Below, piece by piece: positions 41,746 through 52,879 of a stretch of 57,783 nt of DNA. This stretch comes from Gnetum montanum. Taxonomy: Eukaryota; Streptophyta; Gnetopsida; Gnetales; Gnetaceae. The position numbers were made by a program, and so were the translations under genes. How positions within the stretch are numbered: the first letter of the stretch is position 1; each line of letters begins with the position of its first letter. The stretch spans positions 16,746 through 74,528 of the forward strand of contig MNCI01035637.1 of NCBI GenBank assembly GCA_015680685.1. The letters are read 5' to 3'. The notes below the pieces were generated by a model, which saw nothing but the letters and a program-made list of their open reading frames with translations, was not told the DNA's origin and searched no databases.

Positions 41746-42342
41746 GAAATCGAAACATCAACAACTAAGTCCAACTCATACTCTAAGAAATGAAGTCCCC
41801 ACTTCCATACGTTATGGTAGCATATGGAAGAGCGTGTAAACAAAAACAATTACTATTTTAATTCACATGTTAAAAATCCAAGTTCCATTTGCTATGGTAG
41901 CTTATAAACACATAAAAATCAGTATTTTAATTTATATGCTAAAAATCCAAGTTCCATGCATTGCCTAGTAGACTCCCTAAAAACATGGGAATAAAAATAA
42001 AACAAAGAGAAATCTTTATTTTTCTTTCCATATGCTATGTGTGGAAAAAGTGGTGATAAAATTAACTAGATACATTTAACCTGGACCTAAAACTGACCAT
42101 GGCCTCTACACTTTAGAAAATAGGAAATTTTTGGCTTTTCTAAACTGGTTTGATCATGAAAACCCATGAATTTAACAATTTACACCATGTATTTCCTAAT
42201 CTTAACATTTTATAACATGCTTTTTCTTAATTTTAACAAATTTGTAGCTTGTTTTATCCAAAATTTTGCCTATCTTAAATATAAAATGACTAAAAAATAT
42301 TATATATAATTAATTAATACTATTTTGACCTTGCATGCCTTA

Positions 42343-43450
42343 TTTGACATTACTTAACCATGTTTGCCATATTTTTATTTTGTTTTAACCTTATTTTACC
42401 TCATCTTACCTTGTTTTGTTTTGACCATGTTTTAACCTTTTTTAGCAATATTTTGATTTGTTATTATCTTATTTAACCTTGTTTAGCCTTGTTTTACTTT
42501 ATGTTGACCTTGTTTAACTGTATTTTATAATATTTTGCATTATTTTAACATTGTTTAATGATTTTATCATACAAATGCCACTTGATGTGCTTATGTTGAC
42601 ATGCAAGATTAAGTTGGAGATGAGGAAGTAATTCGACTAGCCTTTGAGCCTAAATAGACCTTTCTTGTAACATAGTGCAACCAAGTTAACCTTTAATTTC
42701 TAAGCCTAAAGCCTGGAAGCCTTTAAACCATGTAACCTTAACACCATAGAATGTCCTAATCGCTCTAGACCTTGAAACCAAAAACATCATAGAGGGTTCC
42801 TTGGTCAAATTCCCTATTTTCTTCCATAATGATAAGGAGAAAATGCATGACATCAAGTTCCTCACCAAAACCTAGCTTGCTCAAGACATCATCTAATAAA
42901 TCAAAATTTGGTAGACTATGATATTGGATATACAAAATGGTAGCTCTAATATTGTATGACATCATATATGCAATATCGCAAGNGCTAAAACTAACCATGG
43001 CCTCTACACGTTAGGAAAGAGGAAATTTTTGGCTTTTCTAAACCCATCAATTTAACAATTTATGGCCTCTATTTCCTGATCTTAATATTTTATAGCATGC
43101 TTTTTCTTAATTTTATCAAATTTTTGCCTATCATAAATATAAAATGACTAAAAAATATTATATATAATTAATTAATACTATTTTCCTTTGTATGCCTTAT
43201 CTGACATTGCTTAACCATGTTTGCCATATTTTTATTTTGTTTTAACCTTATTTTACCTCATCTTACCTTGTTTTGTTTTGACCATGTTTTAACCTTTTTT
43301 AGCAATATTTTGATTTGTTATTATCTTATTTAACCTTGTTTTGCCTAGTAGTAACCCTACCTTGCCTTGTTTAGCCTTGTTTTACTTTATTTTGACCTTG
43401 TTTGACCATATTTTATAATATTTTGCATTATTTTAACATTGTTTAATGAT
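42343..43450. repeat. Low-complexity TTTTAACCTTGTTTTG-type blocks
   Basis: Degenerate repetition of TTTTA(A/C)CCTTGTTTTA-like phrases at 42343-42560 and again at 43199-43450, one in each of the two subcopies around the N at 42983. No coding potential. Confidence 0.6.
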
Positions 43451-43781
43451 TTTATCATACAAATGCCACTTGATGTGCTTATGTTGACATGCAGGATTAA
43501 GTTCGAGATGAGGAAGTAATTTGACTAGCCTTTGAGTCTAACTAGACCCTTCTTGTAACATAATGCAACCAACTTGACCTTTAATTTCTAAGCCTAAAGC
43601 CTGGAAGCCTTCAAACCATGTAGCCTTAACACCCTAAAATGTCCTCACCACCCTTGACCTTGAAACCAGAAACATCATAGAGGGTTCCTTGGTCAAATTC
43701 CCCATTTTCTTCCATAATGATAAGGAGAAAATACATGAAATCAAGTTCCTCACTAGAACCTAGCTTACTCAAGACATCATC

Positions 43782-44648
43782 TAATAAATCAAAATTTGGC
43801 AAACTATGATATTGGATATATCATATTGTAACTCTGATATTGTAGCACTAGCTACGATATCGTATATGCAATATCGCAAGATGCATGCCAACCTATAAAT
43901 ACAACACTTAGGCACATGGATCTGCATAAGTTTCATTCCATAGTAACTAGACTCTTTCAGTTTGTTTTTCATAATTTAACTCTTAGAAGTGTGAATGCCA
44001 CAATGTAGTATGACATAGTGTACATAGTCTTTATTTGAACATCTTGTACTTGGGCACAAGTGTGACTAGCAATAAAGATTAAGCTATTTTGTACTATTGC
44101 AACATTCTCCTAGTTCACTATTTTACTTAGAACAATATTTACTATTTTCATAGTTAATGTTTGCTTTTCCATGCACTTTATCATTACTATTATTAAGTGG
44201 AATGAGTATGACCGATCTTGAGCACTTATGTGTAATTGCTTGATAACCCAATAGTGCTATCACTTGGTTTTCCCAATAGTGAAGTACTTGGTAATTCTAA
44301 TAGTAGTTACACGAAGCCCAAGGTATGTACAGAAGGTCAAGACTAGATACTCATCACCTTAGGATAGAATAGATTTATTTACTATTTTACTTAGAGTTAA
44401 AAACCATTTCCATTTCACCATGTTCACTAGGAGTAGCAATGGCCTACCAACATCAGCTATCATATACCTCACTATGAGCTAAACCATACACGTAGACTTC
44501 ACTATCTCCATGTGGGAAGATAACGGTCACAAACTTAAACTAATTATTACCATAATCACATTGCCTTGTCCACGGATTACAATCTTGTCATGCATAAAAC
44601 ACTTGTAACTTGTATGGTTGGGTGTTGGATTGCTTCCACTACTCATCA
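43782..44648 (+). repeat. E4 5' LTR
   Basis: It starts TAATAAATC (TG decayed to TA). TATA box TATAAAT is at 43894-43900. It is about 50 bases longer than the 3' LTR near its start. The first 93 bases also occur at 42890-42982, immediately left of an N. Confidence 0.85.
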
Positions 44649-44793
44649 TTGGCACCATTGCCGAGAACTAGTAAATGTATGCTGAGTAATTAATTTTTCA
44701 AAGCTCATTGTATCAAACACTCAATGTTAAACTCCATAATTTTCTAATAACTCTAAAAATACGCACACTTAAACAAATGTCTTGAACCACAAC

Positions 44794-46770
44794 ATGACTT
44801 CAAACAAGGATACATCATCGCTTGCCAAATAGACAAGAAGGGGCAATGACAAAATCAATGATGAAGAAGAATGGGGCATGCCAATGCAAACAAGAATCAC
44901 TTATGCTTACACTGATCCTTATCATCCAGATTTTACTTTCATCTCCCATTAGAATAGAAAAATGAGGTGGAGAGACATGCAAGGCAACATAGTCCTCCCT
45001 TCAAAATGTGCAACACTTACCATGCTCCAAACTACCTCAAGGAGAATGCATTTTGAACAAATCTAGAAAGGGTACCATGTGACTCACCACATGATAAGAT
45101 CCTATGAACCCACAAAGGAGCAGATGAGGAAAGATGTCACTATAGAAATCAAACATGTACACAACAAAGGAAAGTAGGTCAACACTTCTTTTGTCTTCGA
45201 GGAACTTGATGCTGATGCATTCATTACAAAACAACTCTACCAAAATCATGAAGAGCCTTCAAAAACACCTATCATCAAACTTGAGAAACCTACCAAAGTT
45301 CAACTGCATTCCATCATAGAAGAGACACCTAAGAGGGGGGCTACTAACTCAAAGTATAAGTAAGACTCAAGGCCAAGAGTTTCTGATAGCTCCTACAGAA
45401 AAGAACACTAGAGTCATGAAAGAAGGATAAGACAACATCATTATCCTACTACCTCATCCTCATGATCATCAGTGGACTCTAATAGGAGGAGGCTAAGGCA
45501 TCGAGATCATGATAGGAAGGAGAGAAGGACTCATGATCACCATGACTATTGCCTGAGATATTCAGATGAGGAAGATGAAGTTTATGAGTAAAAAAGATGA
45601 AGGGATAGAAGATAGGATCATGAAAGGGATGGGCACAAAAGGAGGCACTACTACAACCAAGTGCATGAACTTGATCACGATGATGAACCCTTGATGGCAA
45701 CCCGAAGCATGATTAACATCTAGAAAGTTGTTTACAGTCCAACCAAACATATGAGGGATAGTCATATCAAACATCTTGATATGAATAACATTTCAAGATT
45801 TGAAGGTGGTCAAAATGCTAATCCACAACACCACCTTCAATCTTTCCACGATGCATGCACCCTATAGAACATTGAAAGTGACTGCAAAAGTTGAAGTTGT
45901 TCCCAAGAATACTTGTGAAAGAGGTAGAGAGTTGGTATCAATTCCTCAAACCTAAATCCATTAGAAGATGAAGTACCATGCTAGAGATCTTCAATGACAA
46001 GTACCAAACCTACTCATGAGTGTCTAGCTTAAGAAAAAAAATCCAAGGATGAAAGCAAGGAATTCATGAAACCCATGATGTGGCTATGAAAAAATACTAT
46101 TCACTACTACATAAATGCCCAAGCCATGGATTCTCACAATGGGAGAAACTAAGACACATTGTAGATGGGCAACAAAACAAAACTACAAAGACCCTTGGGG
46201 TTTATGCCCAAGCTAGGTTATTTGAGATGACTACCCATCAAATCTAGAGACTAATTGACCAAGTGACAAAGGAAGAATGTGAGTTAAGAAATAGATAATC
46301 AACAAAAGAGTATAAAAGAAACCCATCCATCAAGAAGATATATGCATATGTTTGTGATACCCAAGAAGAAAGAACCTTGGAACAAGAAATTTAAAAGAAG
46401 ACTCTACCAATTTATAAATTTATAACCGATATTGCAAAAAAGGTAGAAAAAATGTGAGACTCCGTTGATGAAAAATTTAAAACAACATTGAAAATTGCAA
46501 AGGGAAGAATAGAGAAAGCCTTTGGAAAAGTCAAGGACATGAAAAGGAAGGATTTTGGACAAAAGAGCAAAGTGGCTTCTATGGCAGAGTGTTCAAACAC
46601 AAGTTCCACCAATGAGGAAGGATGTGATGTATGTCAGTACAAACATCTCAAGGGAAGTTGTTTAATCATGGCATATTTACATGAAACAAGGGCATATGCA
46701 CTTAATCCCAAATTTTTTAAGGAAAAAATGCGCAAACGATTACCTTATGCTCAAGGTAACTATAGGTAAA
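44794..46770 (+). pseudogene. E4 gag
   Basis: The frame starts MTSNKDTSSLAK and is broken by many stops. Segments match E3 gag: HLDMNNISRFEGGQNANPQH then HLQSFHDACTL, with E3 reading DMNNIPKFVGRYDSNPQHHL. A charged RDHDRKERRTHDHHDY region precedes it. The C-terminal part (46590-46770) reads CDVCQYKHLKGSCL and ends LPYAQGNYR, again matching E3. The gene is dead. Confidence 0.75.
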
Positions 46771-47379
46771 ACTTCTAACCAACCTCCTATCCCAATTGAG
46801 CTTTTCCATAGCCACAAGAGCAATATTACTAGTAATGGTAACAATCCCAATTGTGGGCCATGCCACCACCTCACCAACAATATCCATACAAATAGCCAAA
46901 TCCATATGAATATTTTATATAACATTCAATCTCTCCTAGTAATGCTACTATCCAAACTCCACAATACTACCCCACTAAGTACCATAGAGCAACACCACCA
47001 AGAACAAATCCAAATCCATACATGCATCCATTAGCAACTAGTTCCAATCAACATTAGAACCTTTTACGACTAGTGCCACCTCTTATTATGCAGGGGGAAC
47101 TACCATTACAATTGTAGCAAAAGAGCTCAACAAGGGCAATGAGTATGCAAGAGGAGGTGATTACATGAAAATCACAACCCAAAAAATGACCATTCTTTCA
47201 AATGATTCCTAAAAAGATTCGACAAATGGGGAACACATCTACTTCTACCCCATCCACATTCAATCCTCCCTACTACAATAAGCTTCCATCTCCATCAAAT
47301 TCAAACATTACAGCTATCATGCTTACTTAGATAATCACTCATTGAATAAAGGTAGGGGCTCTTCCACAGAAGTAAACTA

Positions 47380-47770
47380 ATTTAGGAAGTTCCTTAGTTT
47401 ACCTCCAAATAGCAAGGCAAAACCATGCAAAGCTCTACTTGATTTCAGGTCAAGAGTGAACCTAATCTCACAAGACATGTAACAAGCCTAGAATCTACCA
47501 CTACTAAGGAAGAGTAACATCCAATTAGATCCTGCAGACTAGTCAATCATAGTTCCACTAGGATAAGTGGATGATGTGATTACAACCATTAGTGGCTAAT
47601 CTTACCCTATGGAGTTTTTAGTCATTCATGTGGGGGAAACTAAGGAGAAGTTTTCAATTATTATGGGAAGAGCTTGGTTAGCATTATTGATGCTAAGCTT
47701 AGAATTTATGGCTTGTCCTTAAAGATTTCCAAGGAAGACAAATTTGGCATTATACAAAGACAGAGAGTTA
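47380..47770 (+). pseudogene. E4 protease
   Basis: Segments read PCKALLDFRSRVNLISQDM, where LLDxRSxVNL stands for the usual LLDLGASVNL (catalytic DxG region, Gly lost), then FLVIHVGETKEKFSIIMGRA WLAL-like text for the usual C-terminal IILGRPFL motif. Stops intervene. Confidence 0.6.
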
Positions 47771-48359
47771 CATGTATCACATATGATGATAATGGGTGTA
47801 ATTGCATGCAAAGAATATGGACTATCAAATGAGATAACACCAAAGCATGCAATAAATGTGTAAAAAAAGTATGTGTGTGAAATTATCTATATGTGACAAT
47901 CACATAGTAAGAAAGCACCTAGTGATTGATCACAAATGAAGATACACAATCCTTCAAGTACATGGAACTAGAGGAACAAATTGTTAGTGCCTACATTGGA
48001 GAAATTCATAAGTTAGAGTAATTAAGGGAAAGGCACTTCCACCCATGAGCAAATAAAGAAGAAGAGATAGACTAGGAACATCTGGAGATTCCAAACACTA
48101 TGGAACTAGATCCGTTGGAACTAAAGACCCTACCGGCAACATTGGAATATGCATTTTTTAAATAATGAGAAGCAAGTAATAATCAACACTACTTTAAAAG
48201 AAGAATAGAAAAAAAAATTTATTGGAAGTAATTAATAAATGGCCTATAGCCTTTGCATGGTCTTATGATGAGATCATGGGAATTGATCCATGAATTTGTC
48301 AATAGTAGACATAAACTAATCCATTAGTCAAGCCACGACATCAACCCCAATGAATGCTC

Positions 48360-48900
48360 AATTCAAAACTCAAATAAGTAGTCAAGAAAGAGTTGGAGAA
48401 ATTGGTAAAGGCAAGATTCATCTATCCTATTGCAGATAGTGAATGGGTTGGTTCCTTAGTCATTATTCCAAAGAAAGGGGGCAAATGATGAGTTTGCATT
48501 GACTTCTAGATATTGAACACTGATACATTCAAGGATCACTTTCATTTGTCATTTGTTTATTAGGTTGTAGACACCATTGTAGCACATGAGTACCACATTT
48601 CTCTAGACAAATATAGTAGATACAGTCAAATCTACATTGTACTTAAGAACTAAGAGAAAATAACTTTCACCATCCCATGGGGAATGCTTTCCTATAAGTA
48701 GATGCCATTTCGTCTATGCAATGCACCCACCATGTTCCAAAGACTTGTGCTTAGCACTTTCTAAAAATAAAGTGGAAATGGCATAGAAGTCTTTATGGAT
48801 GATTTTTCAACATATGGGCTCGATTTCAAGCAAGAACTAGACCGGTTGGAGCAAGTACTTAAGAGATGTGTTGAAACCAATCTTAAGCTCAACCACTAAT
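48360..48900 (+). pseudogene. E4 reverse transcriptase fragment
   Basis: It reads ADSEWVGSLVIIPKKGGK, then VCIDF, KDHFHLSF, MPFRLCNAPTMFQRLVL and FMDDFSTYG, the catalytic box of Athila-type RT (FMDDFSVYG). Several stops occur. After NLKLNH the frame ends and RNase H and integrase are not found, so a large deletion or replacement follows at about 48900. Confidence 0.8.
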
Positions 48901-49690
48901 AAAACACAAGAATTTATTATGCCTATGGTAAGATACCTCATGTCCTAAGTTCTGCAATCCCTTCTAAGTCCATTTCATCTCACTATATAAATAATCATAA
49001 CTTGTGGTTTTGTGTAACATAGAGTTATTTTCCTAACTTGGTGATACTAACATGTGTGTGTTGCTAAATAGGTATGCATTACATTCAACTCTTTAGGTGC
49101 CTATAGACACTTTTAGGTGTGGTCATATAAGGGCATTAAGGGTTGGAGCTTGCTTTGGGGAGGATCCACTTGTCTAATTGTTGTATCTTATACCTACTAA
49201 GCGATTCCACATCATCTTGAGCCTTCCAATTACAATAAACATTAATAAAAACTTCCCTTTACATTCAAACTATCTATTCCAATAACATGAACTCATTACC
49301 CATCTCATCCATCTTATCAAAACTTCATGAACTTTCATAGCTCAATATTCCTTCTTCATAAACTTTCTATGTCAAATTCTCAAAAAATATTCATCATTCA
49401 TAGCCCTAGACCCTCTAAACATGCTTTATACATTCTAAACATCCCAAATGACCTATTTTTTATCCTCAAATATTATCCAAAAATGTGAATTTTTTGCCTC
49501 CACAGTTCATAAAATCTATATATACATGGACACTTAGCTAAATTTTCATCCTTTCTCAAATTTGAGCTAAAGGTTTTTTTGCCATTTTTTCTTCCTAACT
49601 CAGAGCTCTAACCTCCTAGCTTCCCCAAGTCAAAACTTACATACTATCACTCTAATTTTCATGACTTTCAAATTTATCTAATCTTGGAGT
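48901..49690 (+). other. E4 noncoding stretch after RT
   Basis: No pol domain is visible. Part (49120-49170) matches the E3 interior in the opposite orientation. Otherwise AT-rich with CTTTCA-like runs. Confidence 0.45.
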
Positions 49691-49979
49691 GCTTATCTTA
49701 GTCATGGGGGGTGCTAGGGGGGGAAATTTGAGCCAATTTTTTAGAATTGTCTAATGGCTAGAGGGTATTATAAGGGTAAGTATGAAGGGAAAAATAAAAC
49801 GTTTTAACAAGAATTAATCACATTAAATGCCAGAAATTTTTAAATCATCCTCTTAATCAACCATATTGACCATTATGATCCATAAACAAAAACAAAATGG
49901 ACAACTGTGAAGGGTTATAAGAAGATTAGTACTTATGGGGTTTCTTTTTGAAAATTCTTCTAACTTTGCAATCATAGTA

Positions 49980-51840
49980 AGCTAAGAATTTGATCTAACT
50001 AAAGGTATGAGAAAGGAAAGGAGTTATCAAACTCAAAGAACACATTCTAATAATCCCTAAATCCTCAATGATTTTAGATGGTCCCAAAGAGAGGAGCAAT
50101 AGGAGGACCCTCATAGCCTACAAGTAAATGACCAAGAGACTAAGGAAGAGGCCAAACAAGAGCATAAGGTCTACAAGTACAAAGTAGGAAGCTCAATCTT
50201 TTAGTATCCATCAAGAAGCTCCTCCTACTCAACATTCGACTCAAGGGGAGATAGAAGATCCAGAAGTATAAGGGCAGCACCTCATGCTATCACAATAATG
50301 CCTCCAAATCATCCAAGAGAAGACACTCTTAACCATAGTAATTATGGAGAAGCTTGGTCCATTTTTCAAGTTTGTTCTAAAGGTGGTAAAGATGCAACTC
50401 CAAGCATCACCACTATGGCCCATCCTTTTAGATAGTGGTGGATGGTATGTAGGGGAGACTCACCAATTCTAGCATAACAAAGAAAAGGATGCTACAGTCA
50501 ACATTAAAGAAGTCTCTATTTCATACCTAGTCAAGGTGATTACAAAATCTTTGAATGTGCCCAATGACTCCTACAGATCCTAAGGATGTGCTAGATTGGC
50601 TATTAAGAACTAAGCAAGTAATGATAACTCTTTTCAACATCTTAAGCGATGTCACTATAATGTAGTCAAAACTGATCACAACTAAGGGTAAGCTAATCAT
50701 GGTAGAGACTAGGACAGATCATGTAGAAACTAAAATTCTTAGATTACAAGAAGAGCTTGCAATCCTAATGATGGAATAGAAATATCCTTCTCAATTCATT
50801 GTGTATGACCTAATAGAACAATTTAGAATAGAGCAAATCAACCATCTAATAGAGTGGAACAAAAAAATGGAAAATGAGAAGGAAAAAGTGGTGTGGAATG
50901 CCTCAATAGTAGAAGCACAAGCATATGCACATGCTAAGGCACTCACCACAACACAAGAAGAGAAAAAACAGCTCATTGTAGACAACACTAGGTTAACCAA
51001 CATTGAGAAGTAGAAAAATATCCTAAAATAAAGCATCCATCAATTGAGAGAATAACTTATGAGGGTTGACCAAGAGATGAGCTACTTAGTAAGAGAAAAT
51101 AGAACCCTCTCAACGAAGGAGGTACACGTAATCAGGCAAAAATCAACTATTGAGATTAGCAAATGGCAAAATGAATCTTAGAAGCATGAAAGGCTCAAGG
51201 AACTCTTTGGTGACTAGATAGGGACATATAAGCAAATTAATGAGAAGGAGATCTAGATGGCTAAAGCCCAAATTAGTGTCATATCAACACAGAATCTAGA
51301 TTGGTAGCCCATCTTGAACAGTTACGCTCATGTCCACCAAGTGAAAGTCAAAAAAGACAAAGACCTGTAGATAGAGGATTTGAAAGAATACATGGGTTAA
51401 CAAACCTTCATTATGCTACCTTGGCCATGTTAATAGCAGGCAAGCCCAGAAGAGAGCTTGAATAACAAGTAGTAGCTCTGTACACATTACATGAAAAGGA
51501 GTTTGCAGATCGAAAAGATTCTTTATAGAAACTTCAAGTGGCAAACTCTAAACTAGAAGTAGTAAAGGTTGGCAATTAAGGGTAAAAGGATATTACAGTG
51601 AACCTAGCTAGAAGATTGGATAGAGCATTTGAAGAGGAAAGGAAACAATTTGCAACATGGTACTTTAAGGCCAATTAGGGCTTTTTGTACCTGCCATGTT
51701 CATGGGATGTACCAACTCCATCACACATGGCACAAAAAGCATGGACTGTACATGACTTGAGAATGAAGGAAGAGAAAATTCAAGTTCTCCTAAATAGATA
51801 TAAATTCTAGAAGCCTAAATGATGAGGGAAAGAAATTGAT
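49980..51840 (+). pseudogene. E4 3' ORF with coiled-coil region, unidentified
   Basis: Between pol remains and the 3' LTR lies a long, stop-broken coding-like region. The clearest open part (50801-51013) reads YDLIEQFRIEQINHLIEW, then KKMENEKEKVVWNASIVEAQ and ALTTTQEEKKQLIVDNTRL, strongly alpha-helical and charged. The frame goes on with QEMSYLVRENRTLSTKE, then degenerate helical text to about 51790. Some Athila-group elements carry an extra (env-like) ORF in this place; this one shows no signal or membrane segment that I can see. It may be an element-specific accessory protein. Confidence 0.5.
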
Positions 51841-52057
51841 GGAGGAGCCACCACCACCATGCACTACATAGGCTACATCGAGCTTCATCCATTTTTAAGT
51901 TTGTCCTATCATGTCTTATGTCATTTTTGTAAAAACACCACTACAGCATAAAGTGTCATGTAAATAGTATCATGTAAATCTACCTCCCAATTTTGTAAGG
52001 AACTCTATCCTCATTTTTTTTAACTTGAGGAAAATTTTTCAATCAATCATGGGGGTA

Positions 52058-52874
52058 TGATAAATCAAAATTTAGTAGACTACAATATTGTAGCACTAGC
52101 TATTTTATTGTATATGTCATATTACAAGATGCATGCTAGCCTATAAATATAGCACTTAGGCACATGGATCCACATAAGTTTCATTCCATAGTAACTAGAC
52201 TCTTTCAATTTTTTTTCTAATTTAGCACTTAGAAGTGTGAATGCCTGTAGTGTAGTGTGATGTAGTGTATAGAGTCTTTATTTGTACTTGGGCATAAGTG
52301 TGACCAACAATAAAGATCAAGCTATGATTATTATTACAACATTCTCCTATTTTACTGTTTTACTTAGAATAATATTTACTATTTTCTTAGTTAATGTTTA
52401 ACTTTCCATGCACTTTACCATTATTGTTGTTATGAAAAACGAGTATGACTAATCTTGAGCACTTAAGTATAATTGCTTCATAATCCAATAATGCTATCAC
52501 TTGGTTCACCCAATAGCAAAGTACTTGGTAATCCCAATAGTAGTTACACGAAGCCCAGGGTGTGCATGAAAGGTTAGGACTAGATACTCATTACCTTAGG
52601 ATAGAATATAATTGTTTACTATTTTACTTAGAAACTATTTCCATTTCACCATGTTTACTAGAAGTAGCAATGGCCTACCAACATCAATAATCATATACCT
52701 CACTATGAGCTAAACCATACACATAGACTTCACTAGCTCCACGTGGGAAAACATCATGAACCTAAACTAATTATTAGCATAATCACATTTCCTTGTCCAT
52801 AGATTACAATCTAGTCATGCATAAAATTCGCGTCACTTGTATGGTTGTGTGTTGGATTGCTTCCATACTCATCA
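52058..52874 (+). repeat. E4 3' LTR
   Basis: 817 bp, starting TGATAAATC directly after the polypurine tract. TATA box (TATAAATATAG) near 52142-52150. Ends CTCATCA, followed by the duplication TCATC. Confidence 0.85.
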
Positions 52875-52879
52875 TCATC

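Larger units (their letters stand above)
36414..43781 (+). repeat. Transketolase-bearing repeat unit, copy 1
   Basis: It matches 55783-57783 from a shared left edge (CTTCCTAAGTATA), left of which the two loci differ. It contains a transketolase pseudogene, an unidentified coding-like stretch, the E5 insertion (37877-41110), a GC-rich segment absent from copy 2 (about 41366-41760), and an AT-rich right part. The right part is itself present twice (about 42090-42975 and 42983-43781) around an N at 42983. The sharp common edge suggests a transposable element or segmental duplication. Confidence 0.65.
43782..52874 (+). mobile_element. E4, decayed Athila-like Ty3/gypsy retrotransposon, 9.1 kb
   Basis: LTRs 43782-44648 and 52058-52874 have ends T(A/G)ATAAATC...CTCATCA and an exact target duplication TCATC (43777-43781 and 52875-52879). 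The primer site (44650-44669) reads TGGCACCATTGCCGAGAACT, the tRNA-Asp type TGGCGCCGTTGCCGGGGA with C-to-T and G-to-A decay. The polypurine tract ATCATGGGGGTA precedes the 3' LTR. Order: gag, protease, RT, then a region without RNase H or integrase, then a coiled-coil ORF. Many stops look like CAA or CAG changed to TAA or TAG, as expected from methylation-driven decay. It is related to E3. Confidence 0.85.
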
